Origin: Arthrobacter sp. FW306-2-2C-D06B
GTDB lineage: Bacteria; Actinomycetota; Actinomycetes; Actinomycetales; Micrococcaceae
DNA length: 64,000 bases
Assembly: GCF_021789175.1 (NCBI RefSeq)
Contig: NZ_CP084560.1
Span: forward strand, 1,178,001-1,242,000
Reading direction: 5' to 3'
Every line of letters begins with the position of its first letter. Positions within the stretch are counted from its first letter, which is position 1. This document shows, piece by piece, positions 54,125 through 63,319 of this stretch. The translations under genes were made by a program, and so were the position numbers. The notes under the pieces are model-generated. The model was not told the DNA's origin. It searched no databases and saw nothing but the letters and a program-made list of their open reading frames with translations.

Positions 54125-55675
54125 GTGACTGTGCCTACCTCCACCCAGACCAAGCCAACGCACGCCACGAATACAGATCCCGGCAACGCCACGCGCCGCC
54201 CGGGGCTCGGTTCGCAGCTCCTGCGCCGCAAGCCGATCGGGCAGATGGTCAGTGAAGCCGGAAGCAGCCAAAGCGGTACGCCGCTCGTCCGCAGCTTCGG
54301 TGTCCTCCAACTGACGATGATCAGTGTCGGCGCGACCTTGGGCACCGGCATCCTGGTGATCCTGGGCGAATCCGTGCCGCTGGCCGGACCCGCAGTCTGG
54401 ATCTCCTTTGTGGTCGCGGGCCTGGCCGCCCTGTTCTCCGCAGTGTCCTACGCCGAAATGGCGGGCCTCGTGCCCGTTGCCGGGTCCAGCTACTCCTACT
54501 CCTACGCCACGATGGGCGAGGGCATGGCCTGGATCTGTGGTTGGTGCCTCGTCCTCGAATATGCGGTCTCCGTGGCTGCCGTTGCCGTCGGCGCCGGGCA
54601 ATACGTGAACGAAACCCTCGCCGCGTTCGGCCAAGTCCTGCCGGACGCGATGTCCCAGCCGCCGGGGAGCGGCGGCGTCGTCAACATCCCGGCCATGCTG
54701 ATTGTGGTCCTCGCGATGGTCCTGCTGGTGCGGGGTGCCAAGGAAAGCGCCTGGATCAACACCGTGATCGTGACGATCAAGATCGTCATCCTGCTCTTCT
54801 TCTGCGCCGTTGCGTTCACCGCGTTCAACGCCGGCAACTTCGAACCGCTCATGCCCATGGGTGCCGCGGGTGTTTCGGCCGCCGCATCAAGGGTGTTCTT
54901 CTCGTACATCGGCTTCGATGCCGCTTCCACTGCCGGCGAAGAGGCCCGCAACCCCAAGCGCGACCTGCCCCGCGCGATCCTGCTCTCCATGGTGATCGTG
55001 ACCAGCATTTACGTCCTGGTTGCCGTGGCCGCCATCGGTGCCCGCCCCTGGGAATGGTTTGGCGGCACCGAAGCAGCCCTCGTCCAGATCCTCGAGGAAA
55101 CCACCCACCAGCCCTGGATCGCGCTCGTCTTCTCCATCGGAGCCGTGATGGCAATCGCCAGCATCGTGCTGACGGTCCTCTACGGCCAGACCCGGATCCT
55201 GCTCTCCATGTCCCGCGACGGACTGGTCCCCGAGGTCTTCGGCCGGATCTCCCCGCGCACCGGCACCCCGGTGGCCGGAACGCTCATCGTGGGCACCGCC
55301 GTCGCACTCACCGCGGGCCTCGTCCCGCTCGGCGCGCTAGCCGACGCCACCAGCATTGGCACCCTCTTCGCGTTCGCGCTGGTGAACGTCGCCGTGATCT
55401 ACCTGCGGCGCAACCGCCCCGAGCTCAAGCGCAGCTTCCGCGTGCCGCTCTACCCGATCACCCCGGTTCTGGGCACGCTGATGTGCGCCTACCTCATGGC
55501 CAACCTGGGCGCCGACACCTGGGTGGTATTCGGTGGCTGGATGCTCGTGGGGATCGCCCTCTACTTCGGCTACGGACGCCGGAACTCCAAGGTAGCGGCC
55601 CTGAGCGAAGAGGAATACCGTGAACTATCCGCCAGGGTCGCCGACCCGGAAACTGTGAAGGCAGAACTTTCATGA
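54125..55675 (+). CDS. APC-family amino acid permease (lysine uptake candidate)
   Basis: This encodes 516 residues with about 12 membrane segments. APC superfamily features: SFGVLQLTMISVGATLGTGILVILG at helix 1 (GxG unwound region), VAGLAALFSAVSYAEMAGLVPVAGSSYSYSY and FFSYIGFDAASTAGEEARNPKRDLPRAI. Fits the cationic-amino-acid transporter group. GTG 54125 has GAAGGGACG about 8-14 nt upstream. Stop overlaps the DavB-like ATG by 4 bp (ATGA), so transport and first catabolic step are coupled. Lysine as substrate is inferred from the neighbour. Confidence 0.87.
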   Translation: MTVPTSTQTKPTHATNTDPGNATRRPGLGSQLLRRKPIGQMVSEAGSSQSGTPLVRSFGVLQLTMISVGATLGTGILVILGESVPLAGPAVWISFVVAGLAALFSAVSYAEMAGLVPVAGSSYSYSYATMGEGMAWICGWCLVLEYAVSVAAVAVGAGQYVNETLAAFGQVLPDAMSQPPGSGGVVNIPAMLIVVLAMVLLVRGAKESAWINTVIVTIKIVILLFFCAVAFTAFNAGNFEPLMPMGAAGVSAAASRVFFSYIGFDAASTAGEEARNPKRDLPRAILLSMVIVTSIYVLVAVAAIGARPWEWFGGTEAALVQILEETTHQPWIALVFSIGAVMAIASIVLTVLYGQTRILLSMSRDGLVPEVFGRISPRTGTPVAGTLIVGTAVALTAGLVPLGALADATSIGTLFAFALVNVAVIYLRRNRPELKRSFRVPLYPITPVLGTLMCAYLMANLGADTWVVFGGWMLVGIALYFGYGRRNSKVAALSEEEYRELSARVADPETVKAELS

Positions 55676-57396
55676 CCATCGCCACCGAATTGCCCACGGA
55701 ACCCACACCCCGCCCAGGGGATGCCGGAATTTCCCAAGCAACGCCGGCCGACGCTCCCATCACCATGCTGAACCCGGACTTCCCGTTCAGCTACGACCAC
55801 TACCTGGCCCACCCGGACGGCCTGGCGGCTGTTCCGCCGGAGCTGTACGGCACGGAGGTCGCGGTGATCGGCGCCGGGCTGTCGGGACTTGTCACGGCTT
55901 ACGAGCTCATGAAGCTCGGGCTGCGCCCCGTGGTCTACGAGGCCGACCAGATCGGCGGGCGGCTGCGCACCGCGAGCTTCCCCTCCGCCCCAGGAGTGGT
56001 GGCAGACCTCGGCGGCATGCGCTTCCCCGTGTCAGGTAAGGCGTTCTACCACTACGTGGACCTCCTCGGCCTGGACACCCAGGAATTCCCCAACCCGCTC
56101 GCGCCCGCGACGTCAAGCACAGTGATCGAGCTGGCCGGGCAAAAGCACTACGCCGCCACGTCTGCCGAGCTGCCGGAGTTCTTCCACGAGGTTGCCGCAG
56201 CGTGGAAGGCCGCTGTGAATGACGGCGCTGCGTTCCAGGAAATGCAGGAGGCGATCCGGGCCCGCGACACCAAGCGCATCAAGGAGCTGTGGAATGAACT
56301 GCTCCCGCTCCTGGATGAGCAGACCTTCTACGGCTTCATCGCCGCAAGCAAGTCCTTCAAGGAGGCTGGATTCGCGCACCGCGAGGCCTTCGGGCAGGTA
56401 GGTTTCGGCACAGGCGGCTGGGACACCGACTTCCCCAACTCCATCCTCGAAATCCTGCGCGTCGTCTACACCGACGCTGATGACCAGCACCGGCTCATCA
56501 CCGGGGGAGCGCAACGGCTCCCCGAGGCACTCTGGCACCACGCGCCGTCGGGCATGGCTCACTGGCCCGTGGGCACCTCGCTCGCATCGTTGCATTCCGG
56601 TTCCCCGCGCGGAGCCGTGGAGCGCATTGAGCGCGGAGAGAACGGCGACCTCATGGTGCGCGAACGTTGGGGCCGCGAAACCGGCTACCCCGCCGTCGTG
56701 ACCACGTGCCAGTCATGGCTGCTGTCCACGCGGATCCACACCCAGGAATCGTTGTTCCCCTCGGAACTCTGGACCGCGATCGAGCGCTCGCACTACATGC
56801 AGTCGTCCAAGACCTTCGTGATGGTGGACCGGCCGTTCTGGAAGGACATCGACCCAGAAACGGGCCGCGAAGTGTTGTCCATGACCCTGACCGACCGGCT
56901 CAACCGGGCAACGTACCTGCTCGACGACGGTCCGGACAAGCCTGCCGTCATACTGCTGTCCTACACGTGGAACGACGACGCCCTGAAGTGGCTCTCGCTC
57001 AGCGCCGAGGAACGCGTGAAGCTCATGCTGCACTCACTCGAGCAGATCTACCCGGGCGTGGACATTGCGAGCCACATCGTGGGCCAGCCCATCACCGTTT
57101 CCTGGGAGGCCGACCCCAACTTCATGGGTGCCTTCAAGGCCAACCTGCCGGGGCACTACCGCTACCAGCAGCGCTTGTTCACGCACTTCAAGCAGGACAA
57201 GCTGCCGGAGGCCCAGCGGGGCATCTTCCTGGCCGGCGACGACGTCTCGTTCACCGCGGGCTGGGCCGAAGGCGCCGTTACCACAGGGCTTAACGCTGTG
57301 TGGGGTGTGGTGAACCACCTCGGTGGATCGTCCGTGGCAGGCAACCCCGGCCCCGGTGATTTGTTGGACGAGCTCGGGCCTATCAGCCTGGACTAG
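55672..57396 (+). CDS. davB: L-lysine 2-monooxygenase (DavB-like flavin amine oxidase)
   Basis: This 574-residue protein has its FAD motif VAVIGAGLSGLVTAYELMKL at about 63-82, then ADLGGMRFPVSGKAFYHYVDLLGL, FGQVGFGTGGWDTDFPNS, YMQSSKTFVMVDRPFWKD and SYTWNDDALKW. These blocks follow Pseudomonas DavB almost word for word as I recall it, and more distantly tryptophan 2-monooxygenase. It converts L-lysine, with O2, to 5-aminopentanamide and CO2. It would feed the DavA-like amidase at 46851-47663. The ATG overlaps the permease stop. It overlaps the convergent carbonic anhydrase gene by 4 bp. Confidence 0.85.
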   Translation: MTIATELPTEPTPRPGDAGISQATPADAPITMLNPDFPFSYDHYLAHPDGLAAVPPELYGTEVAVIGAGLSGLVTAYELMKLGLRPVVYEADQIGGRLRTASFPSAPGVVADLGGMRFPVSGKAFYHYVDLLGLDTQEFPNPLAPATSSTVIELAGQKHYAATSAELPEFFHEVAAAWKAAVNDGAAFQEMQEAIRARDTKRIKELWNELLPLLDEQTFYGFIAASKSFKEAGFAHREAFGQVGFGTGGWDTDFPNSILEILRVVYTDADDQHRLITGGAQRLPEALWHHAPSGMAHWPVGTSLASLHSGSPRGAVERIERGENGDLMVRERWGRETGYPAVVTTCQSWLLSTRIHTQESLFPSELWTAIERSHYMQSSKTFVMVDRPFWKDIDPETGREVLSMTLTDRLNRATYLLDDGPDKPAVILLSYTWNDDALKWLSLSAEERVKLMLHSLEQIYPGVDIASHIVGQPITVSWEADPNFMGAFKANLPGHYRYQQRLFTHFKQDKLPEAQRGIFLAGDDVSFTAGWAEGAVTTGLNAVWGVVNHLGGSSVAGNPGPGDLLDELGPISLD

Positions 57397-57917
57397 CCCT
57401 GTGCGTGCATCCCGCGGTGCGCCGCAGCCAGCTCCCGGTAGTGGGCCGCGTTGCGCTTCACGCCGTCGAGCTCTTCTTCGCTCAGTTCGCGGCGCACCTT
57501 GGCGGGCACGCCGGCAACCAAGGAACGGGGCGGGATCACAGTTCCCTCAAGCACGACCGCGCCGGCGGCAATGAGCGAACCGGTACCGATGACTGCGCCG
57601 TTCAGGATGGTGGCGCTCATGCCGATGAGGCAGTCGTCCTCCACAGTGCATCCGTGGACGACTGCGCTGTGCCCGACGCTGACGCGTTCGCCGACGGTGC
57701 AGGGGAAACCGGGGTCGGCGTGCAAGACCACATTGTCCTGCAGGTTCGAGCCGGCGCCGACACTGATTGCGGCGGTGTCGGCACGGACCGACACACCATA
57801 GAAGGCGCTGGAGTCCTCGCCGAGGGTGGCCTTGCCGATGATGGAAGCCGTGGGTGCCACGAAGGCCGTGGCATGGATGGCCGGAGTATCCCCGGCAAAG
57901 GTGTAAATGGGAGCCAT
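57393..57917 (-). CDS. Gamma-carbonic-anhydrase family protein
   Basis: This 174-residue left-handed beta-helix protein has hexapeptide repeats (about 12-150: SIIGKATLGEDSS, NLQDNVVLHADPGFP, VGHSAVVHGCTVEDDCLIGMSATILNGAVIG). The histidines of VVLHADPG, SVGHSAVVHG fit the zinc ligands of gamma-class enzymes (CamH/YrdA group). Likely a trimeric CO2/bicarbonate hydratase or acyltransferase-like metal protein; many YrdA-type members have unproven activity. Faces davB with a 4-bp stop overlap. Confidence 0.87.
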   Translation of the reverse strand: MAPIYTFAGDTPAIHATAFVAPTASIIGKATLGEDSSAFYGVSVRADTAAISVGAGSNLQDNVVLHADPGFPCTVGERVSVGHSAVVHGCTVEDDCLIGMSATILNGAVIGTGSLIAAGAVVLEGTVIPPRSLVAGVPAKVRRELSEEELDGVKRNAAHYRELAAAHRGMHAQG

Positions 57918-57953
57918 GGGGCAAGCCTAGATGACGGCGTCCGGTCCACCCAT

Positions 57954-58019
57954 CCCAACTAAGTCGCATTTGTTGTCGTTATGAGCCCTGATAACGACAA
58001 CAAATGCGAGTCAGTTGGG
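57954..58019. repeat. 66-bp palindromic repeat, copy R4
   Basis: CCCAACTAAGTCGCAT to TGCGAGTCAGTTGGG, arms CGCATTTGTTGTCGTT/AACGACAACAAATGCG. Its right end (CCCAACTGA on the minus strand) supplies the last codons and stop of the methyltransferase gene. With R5 it brackets that gene. Confidence 0.85.
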
Positions 58020-58682
58020 TGGGCCGGAAGGTGTCCGGAGAACCAGGAACTGGTAGTGCTGGGTCCAATGGCCCGCACCGGGTCCGGACTCGACGCCCGT
58101 TCCCTCGGGCCAGGTTTCAAAGTGTTCCACCGTGCCGTGGGCACCGAAGATCCTCTGGACGGCGTCGTCGCTCCTCCGGCTGAAGAACCGCCGCGGCTCG
58201 TCATGGTCCTCGGGGTTGAGGACTTCTTCATCGTCACCGGACCAGAGCCCGACGGCGATCGGCGCACCAGCCGCGCTGACCCGCACGAGTTCACGGACGA
58301 CGTCGTGGATTCCCGCGTTGGGGACGTGCAGGAGGGTGCTCATGGTCCACACCGCGGGGAACGTGGCGTCGGCGAACGGCAGGGACCGGCCGCTCGCCAC
58401 GCTGGCGTCCAAGCCCTTGGCACGGGCGACGTGGATGCTCTCCTCGGAAAGGTCGACGCCCGTGTAGTGCAGTCCCGCCCGGACGAATTCCAATCCTTCG
58501 ACGCCGGTGCCGCAGCCCAGCTCGAACAGCGAGTGCCTGTGTTCGTCCTTGAGCAGGCGAATGAACCAATCGCGGCATTCCGTCCGATGCGGGGTCATGG
58601 CGCGGGTGTGCAGGAGGGGGGCCTGCCGGTCGTAGAACGCGGCGAGGTCCGCTTCGTGGTCGGCGTCCGGGAAGCCCTGCAT
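58011..58682 (-). CDS. Class I SAM-dependent methyltransferase
   Basis: This 223-residue protein has its SAM motif I in LFELGCGTGVEGLEFV (about 52-67), motif II acidic residue in TGVDLSEESI and motif III region VWTMSTLLHVPNAG. ATG 58682 is favoured because TACGCT lies 6 nt upstream, a leaderless promoter signature; a codon 18 bp upstream (58700) falls in repeat R5. The last residues (PPN) and stop come from repeat R4. Substrate not predictable. The gene is isolated between two palindromic repeats, a possible sign of cassette-like movement. Confidence 0.82.
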   Translation of the reverse strand: MQGFPDADHEADLAAFYDRQAPLLHTRAMTPHRTECRDWFIRLLKDEHRHSLFELGCGTGVEGLEFVRAGLHYTGVDLSEESIHVARAKGLDASVASGRSLPFADATFPAVWTMSTLLHVPNAGIHDVVRELVRVSAAGAPIAVGLWSGDDEEVLNPEDHDEPRRFFSRRSDDAVQRIFGAHGTVEHFETWPEGTGVESGPGAGHWTQHYQFLVLRTPSGPPN

Positions 58683-58699
58683 GGACCCAGCGTAGAACA

Positions 58700-58765
58700 C
58701 CCAACTGACTCGCAGTAGGTGTCGTTATGAGGCGTCAAAACGACAACAAATGCGAGCTAGTTGGG
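58700..58765. repeat. 66-bp palindromic repeat, copy R5 (chimeric arms)
   Basis: CCCAACTGACTCGCAG to TGCGAGCTAGTTGGG. The left arm is of the CGCAGTAGGTGTCG type and the right arm of the CGACAACAAATGCG type, so the arms mismatch at several positions: it looks like a recombinant between R1-like and R4-like copies. It lies just upstream of the methyltransferase -10 (58689-58694). Confidence 0.8.
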
Positions 58766-58779
58766 AGGGGGGACGGGCG

Positions 58780-59640
58780 CTAGTTGAACACCACCGTGCG
58801 GGTGCCGTCGAGCAAGACGCGGTGCTCGGCGTGCCATTGCACCGCCTGTGCCAGCGTGCGGCCCTCGACGTCGCGGCCCATCTGCACGAATTGCTCGGCC
58901 GTGCGGGCGTGGTCCACCCGGATGACTTCCTGCTCGATGATCGGGCCCTCGTCGAGGTCCGCCGTGACGTAGTGGGCAGTGGCTCCGATGATCTTCACGC
59001 CCCGGGCATGCGCCTGGTGGTAGGGCTTCGCGCCCTTGAAGGACGGCAGGAAGGAGTGATGGATGTTGATGGCCTTGCCGTTGAGTTCCGTACAGAGTTC
59101 GTTGGAGAGCACCTGCATGTAGCGCGCCAGGACGGTCAACTCGATGCCGTGCTCACGGATGAGTTCGAGCAGCTTCGCCTCGGCCTGGGGTTTGGTGTCC
59201 GGAGTGACAGGGATGTAGTGGAACGGGATCCCGTAGAACTCCGCCAGGCCTTCGAGGTCCCGGTGGTTGGACACGATGGCCGGCACCTCGATGGGGAGGG
59301 TGCCGGTGCGTTGCTGGAAGAGCAGATCGTTGAGGCAGTGTGCGTCCTTGGATCCCAGGATCAGGGTACGGACCTTCTGGCCCACGGGGTTGATCTGCCA
59401 CTTCATATCGAACGCTTCGGCCACCGGGGCCAGCGCGGAACTCAGTTCAGCCTGGGTCGAGGACGTCGTGGCTTCCACCCGCATGAAGAAGTTTCCGGTG
59501 CTGGGGCTGCCGTATTGCTGGGAATCGGCGATGTTGCAGCCAGCCTCCAACAAAGCGCCTGCAACGGCATGCACAATTCCGGGCCGGTCCGGGCAGGACA
59601 GGGTTACAACAAAAGACGTAGGCAGGGTGGAGTCAGTCAC
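58780..59640 (-). CDS. purU: Formyltetrahydrofolate deformylase
   Basis: This encodes 286 residues. N-terminal ACT domain (VTLSCPDRPGIVHAVAGALLEAGCNIADSQQYG, about 10-45) then a formyltransferase-like domain with NIHHSFLPSFKGAKPYHQA and ATAHYVTADLDEGPIIEQ. Hydrolyses 10-formyl-THF to THF and formate, balancing the one-carbon pool with GlyA/FolD. GTG 59640 lies 7 nt after TAGGCT, so possibly leaderless; an earlier codon at 59664 lacks support. Divergent from the ZTP riboswitch-glyA unit. Confidence 0.93.
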   Translation of the reverse strand: MTDSTLPTSFVVTLSCPDRPGIVHAVAGALLEAGCNIADSQQYGSPSTGNFFMRVEATTSSTQAELSSALAPVAEAFDMKWQINPVGQKVRTLILGSKDAHCLNDLLFQQRTGTLPIEVPAIVSNHRDLEGLAEFYGIPFHYIPVTPDTKPQAEAKLLELIREHGIELTVLARYMQVLSNELCTELNGKAINIHHSFLPSFKGAKPYHQAHARGVKIIGATAHYVTADLDEGPIIEQEVIRVDHARTAEQFVQMGRDVEGRTLAQAVQWHAEHRVLLDGTRTVVFN

Positions 59641-59680
59641 ACGATCAAGCCTACCGTTGCGCACCTGTTGTACTGTTTAA

Positions 59681-59758
59681 GTCGTCGCGACTGGCGTTGG
59701 GTGGTGTACCACCAGGGAGCGGCATTGATGAAGACCACGGATCGTACGCCTGGGCCGA
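59681..59758 (+). ncRNA. ZTP/ZMP riboswitch (pfl motif) upstream of glyA
   Basis: The stretch holds the conserved pfl-motif blocks in order: GTCGCGACTGGCG (first helix and loop), GTGGTGTACCACCAGGGAGCG (P2 hairpin and J region) and ACGCCTGGGCC (3' pseudoknot strand). The ligand known for this class is the purine intermediate ZMP/ZTP, which signals 10-formyl-THF shortage. The gene controlled (glyA, then folD) is a standard target. Expression platform unclear: the following hairpin (59783-59807) ends in an A-run, so translational control is possible. Confidence 0.85.
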
Positions 59759-59867
59759 GGGTCACGTTTTACTGTCGCTGTGCCATGCCCCGTAATCAAA
59801 GGCATGGAAAAAACCCAGCCGGTAGCCTGACCTGTAGAAATACCCGTTGCCTATCCAGGAGATCTTC

Positions 59868-61166
59868 GTGACCACCACCACCATCACCTCCGCGACCATC
59901 AGCAACCAGCCGCTCTCCGAGCTCGACCCCGAGATCGCCGCGGTACTGGAACAGGAACTCGGCCGCCAGCGCGGCACCCTGGAAATGATCGCTTCCGAGA
60001 ACTTTGCGCCCCGCGCCGTCATGGAGGCCCAGGGCTCGGTCCTGACCAACAAGTACGCCGAAGGCTACCCGGGCCGCCGCTACTACGGTGGCTGCGAATA
60101 CGTGGACATCGCCGAGCAACTGGCCATCGACCGTGTGAAGGCGCTCTTCGGCGCCGAGTACGCCAACGTACAGCCGCACTCCGGTGCCCAGGCCAACGCC
60201 GCAGCCCTGTCCGCCATGATCACTCCTGGTGACAAGATCCTCGGCCTTTCCCTGGCTCACGGTGGCCACCTGACCCACGGCATGAAGCTCAACTTCTCCG
60301 GCAAGCTCTACAACGTAGCTGCCTACCAGGTTGAAGAAGACAACTTCCGCGTGGACATGGACAAGCTCCGCGAACAGGCCATTGCCGAGAAGCCGCAGGT
60401 CATCATCGCCGGCTGGTCCGCCTACCCGCGCCACCTCGACTTTGCAGCCTTCCGTTCCATCGCCGACGAGGTCGGCGCGCTCCTCTGGACGGATATGGCC
60501 CACTTCGCCGGCCTCGTCGCAGCAGGCCTGCACCCGAGCCCGGTGCCGCACTCCGACGTCGTTACCTCCACCGTGCACAAGACGCTGGCCGGCCCACGTT
60601 CCGGCGTGATCCTCGCCAAGCAGGAATGGGCGAAGAAGCTCAACTCCAACGTGTTCCCGGGCCAGCAGGGCGGCCCGCTCATGCACGTGATCGCCGCCAA
60701 GGCCGTTGCTTTCAAGATCGCTGCCGGCGAGGAATTCAAGGAGCGCCAGGAGCGCGTCCTCGAAGGCGCCAAGATCATCGCCGATCGCCTCAACCAGGCC
60801 GACGTCGCTGAAGCCGGCGTTTCCGTGCTGACAGGCGGCACCGACGTCCACCTGGTCCTCGTGGACCTGCGCAACTCGCAGCTGGACGGCCAGCAGGCCG
60901 AGGACCTCCTGCACTCGGTGGGCATCACCGTCAACCGCAACGCCGTTCCGTTCGACCCCCGCCCGCCGATGGTCACCTCCGGCCTGCGCATCGGTACCCC
61001 TGCCCTGGCTACCCGCGGCTTCGGTGCCACCGAATTCACCGAGGTTGCCGAAATCATCGCTTCGGCGTTGAAGTCCGGCTCCGCTACCGACGTTGAAGCC
61101 TTGCAGGCCCGCGTCGACAAGCTCGCCGCTGACTTCCCGCTGTACCCGCAGCACGAGCAGTGGTGA
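59868..61166 (+). CDS. glyA: Serine hydroxymethyltransferase
   Basis: This 432-residue PLP enzyme converts serine and THF to glycine and 5,10-methylene-THF. Motifs: [70 protein letters not shown] and the PLP lysine in [17 protein letters not shown] 59868 has AGGAGA 7 nt upstream; an in-frame TTG at 59847 is not needed. Controlled by the ZTP riboswitch. Its stop overlaps an in-frame GTG of the folD frame, so coupling is possible. Confidence 0.95.
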   Translation: MTTTTITSATISNQPLSELDPEIAAVLEQELGRQRGTLEMIASENFAPRAVMEAQGSVLTNKYAEGYPGRRYYGGCEYVDIAEQLAIDRVKALFGAEYANVQPHSGAQANAAALSAMITPGDKILGLSLAHGGHLTHGMKLNFSGKLYNVAAYQVEEDNFRVDMDKLREQAIAEKPQVIIAGWSAYPRHLDFAAFRSIADEVGALLWTDMAHFAGLVAAGLHPSPVPHSDVVTSTVHKTLAGPRSGVILAKQEWAKKLNSNVFPGQQGGPLMHVIAAKAVAFKIAAGEEFKERQERVLEGAKIIADRLNQADVAEAGVSVLTGGTDVHLVLVDLRNSQLDGQQAEDLLHSVGITVNRNAVPFDPRPPMVTSGLRIGTPALATRGFGATEFTEVAEIIASALKSGSATDVEALQARVDKLAADFPLYPQHEQW

Positions 61167-61174
61167 ACCCGTCC

Positions 61175-62086
61175 ATGGCGCAGACCGCGAAGATCCTTGA
61201 CGGCAAGGCCGCCGCCGCGGCCATCAAGTCTGAGCTCACTGAGCGTGTCGCTGCCCTGAGGGCCCGCGGCGTAACTCCGGGCATTGCCACTGTGCTCGTA
61301 GGTGCGGACCCTGCCTCGCAGCTTTACGTGTCCATGAAGCACAAGCAGTCTGTGGAGATCGGGATGAACTCGATCCAGCGTGAGCTTCCGGCGGACGCCA
61401 CCCAGGCCCAGGTTGAGGCCCTCATTGACGAACTCAATGCGGACCCCGCCTGCCACGGTTACATCGTGCAGTTGCCGCTGCCCAAGCACCTGGACACCGA
61501 TGCCATCCTCGAGCGGATCGACCCCGCCAAGGATGCCGACGGCCTGCACCCGACCAACCTGGGCCGGCTGGTGCTCAACGTCAACGGAGAGATCACCTCG
61601 CCGCTGCCATGCACACCCCGCGGCGTCATCGAGCTCCTGGAGCGCAACGGCTACAGCCTCGCCGGCAAGCACGTCGTGGTGGTCGGCCGCGGCGTCACGA
61701 TCGGCCGTTCGATCGGCCTGTTGCTCACCCGGCGGGCCGTGAACGCCACCGTCACGCTGACGCACACCGGCACCAAGAACCTCTCGGAGCTGCTGCGGCT
61801 GGCGGACGTGATCGTAGGCGCGGCGGGTGCAAAGCACATCGTCAAGCCTGCGGACGTGAAGCCGGGCGCTGCCGTGCTCGATGTCGGTGTCACCCGCGAA
61901 ACCGACCCCGAGACGGGCAAGAGCAAGGTCCACGGCGACATCGACCCCGCCGTTGCCGATGTAGCCGGCTGGATTTCGCCGAATCCCGGCGGCGTGGGTC
62001 CGATGACCGTGGCGCTGCTCATGACCAACGTGGTCGAAGCCGCGGAACGTCAAGTGGCAGCGGGAAGCGTCTCCGGCGCCGCCTGA
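61175..62086 (+). CDS. folD: Methylenetetrahydrofolate dehydrogenase/cyclohydrolase
   Basis: This 303-residue bifunctional enzyme makes 10-formyl-THF from methylene-THF for purN and purH. Motifs: [14 protein letters not shown] (catalytic lysine), [29 protein letters not shown], the NADP loop [17 protein letters not shown] and [19 protein letters not shown]. The start is uncertain between ATG 61175 and GTG 61163 (overlapping the glyA stop as GTGA). It forms one riboswitch-controlled unit with glyA and ends in a perfect terminator hairpin. Confidence 0.93.
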   Translation: MAQTAKILDGKAAAAAIKSELTERVAALRARGVTPGIATVLVGADPASQLYVSMKHKQSVEIGMNSIQRELPADATQAQVEALIDELNADPACHGYIVQLPLPKHLDTDAILERIDPAKDADGLHPTNLGRLVLNVNGEITSPLPCTPRGVIELLERNGYSLAGKHVVVVGRGVTIGRSIGLLLTRRAVNATVTLTHTGTKNLSELLRLADVIVGAAGAKHIVKPADVKPGAAVLDVGVTRETDPETGKSKVHGDIDPAVADVAGWISPNPGGVGPMTVALLMTNVVEAAERQVAAGSVSGAA

Positions 62087-62104
62087 TTTTGCTCCCCAGC
62101 GCTG

Positions 62105-62142
62105 TGTAGGGCGCCTACTCCCGCGGGAGTAGGCGCCCTACA
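62105..62142. terminator. Perfect 38-bp palindrome after folD
   Basis: TGTAGGGCGCCTACTCCCG is followed at once by its exact complement (19+19 bp, no spacer). It follows folD by 18 bp and should fold into a very stable stem; the following CATCGTTAAC gives only a weak U-run. Confidence 0.75.
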
Positions 62143-62188
62143 TCGTTAACCCGACGACGCCGGCGCCCTCCGCGGCTAGGCTCGGAGC

Positions 62189-63319
62189 ATGCAGCGGCGT
62201 TTCCAGGGTCCTCCCACGAGTTTCATCGTGATCGCGGTTGCCCTGATCCAGGTCTTGGGGACCGTCTTTTCGGCGAGCCATCAGGCTGCCCTGCGCCCCT
62301 TGGACCCGCTTGCGTTCATGCTGCTTTTGGCCGGTCCCGCGGCCTTGGCTTTCCGGACACGCAGGCCCGCCGTCATGCTGCCGATCACCCTCGCAGCCAC
62401 GTCCAGCTATTTACTTCTCGGTTACGCGTGGGGTCCCATCGTGCTGTCCCTGGCTTTCTCGATCGTCCTCACCGCCGCCGCGGGGCTGCGCTGGCAGGCC
62501 TGGCTTGGGGCGGGAATTTGCGCCGTAGCCGTCGTGCTGATGGCTGTCCTCGCGGGGGATGAGACGGGGTTGGTCCGGGCCTCTGCCGGTGTTGCCTGGG
62601 CGGCGATCCTTGTCCTGATCGGTGAAGGCTTCCGACGGCGGGGCGAGCGGATGGCCGAATACCGGCGTCGGCGGGAGGCCGCGAAACAGGCCGAACGCGA
62701 CGAGTACCGGCTCACGCTCGCCCGGGACATCCACGATGTGGTGGCCCACTCTCTCTCGATGATCAACGTCCAGGCTTCCGTGGCGCTCCATCTGGGAACG
62801 AACGATCCCGAGAAACTCCGCCCGGCGCTGGAAGCCATCAAGGCAGCGAGCAAGGAATCCCTGGCCGAAGTCCGTCAGCTCCTCGGGGTGCTGCGCGACG
62901 ACGCCCCGCTGAGTCCCGCGGCGCCGCCAAGTCTGGGGCGGATCCCGGAACTCGTGGACGACGCGAGGCGGGGCGGCTTGGAAGTGCGGTTCGAAAACTC
63001 GGTAGGGGCGGACAGGGCAGGCCCAACCCAGCAGGAAGCCGCCTACCGGATCGTCCAGGAAGCGCTAAGCAACGTCCGCAGGCACTCAGGCGCGGCGTCC
63101 GCCGTCGTACTTCTCGAATTGGCGGGGAACGCGCTGCGGGTGAGGATCGACGACGACGGCGGAGGCCTCCGGGTAGCGGCCGCCGGGAACGGGCTGCGGG
63201 GCATGCGGGAGCGCGTCGAGGCCCTTGGCGGCACGCTTGGCCTGACGCCGCTGGAGCCGGGGCTGCGCGTGGAAGCGAACCTCCCGCTGAACGCCGGGCA
63301 AGAAGGACACCAGCGATGA
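62189..63319 (+). CDS. NarL-type sensor histidine kinase
   Basis: This encodes 376 residues. Four or five N-terminal helices (about 5-135) without a large sensor domain, then a HisKA_3 box (RLTLARDIHDVVAHSLSMINVQAS, phospho-His in DIHDVVAHS near 181) and a C-terminal ATPase domain (AYRIVQEALSNVRRHSGA; VRIDDDGGGL; GNGLRGMRERVEALGG). DesK-like architecture, so the signal may be sensed within the membrane. TAGGCT lies 6 nt before the ATG (leaderless). Overlaps the response regulator start by 4 bp (ATGA). Confidence 0.9.
   Translation: MQRRFQGPPTSFIVIAVALIQVLGTVFSASHQAALRPLDPLAFMLLLAGPAALAFRTRRPAVMLPITLAATSSYLLLGYAWGPIVLSLAFSIVLTAAAGLRWQAWLGAGICAVAVVLMAVLAGDETGLVRASAGVAWAAILVLIGEGFRRRGERMAEYRRRREAAKQAERDEYRLTLARDIHDVVAHSLSMINVQASVALHLGTNDPEKLRPALEAIKAASKESLAEVRQLLGVLRDDAPLSPAAPPSLGRIPELVDDARRGGLEVRFENSVGADRAGPTQQEAAYRIVQEALSNVRRHSGAASAVVLLELAGNALRVRIDDDGGGLRVAAAGNGLRGMRERVEALGGTLGLTPLEPGLRVEANLPLNAGQEGHQR

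Noticed and set aside
59783..59807. Hairpin after the ZTP riboswitch as an intrinsic terminator for glyA
   Set aside because: The plus strand has an A-run after the stem; a terminator would need a T-run there.
60422..62053. 543-codon open frame on the minus strand
   Set aside because: It lies wholly antisense to glyA and folD and shows no family motif; the high third-position G+C of the real genes creates it.
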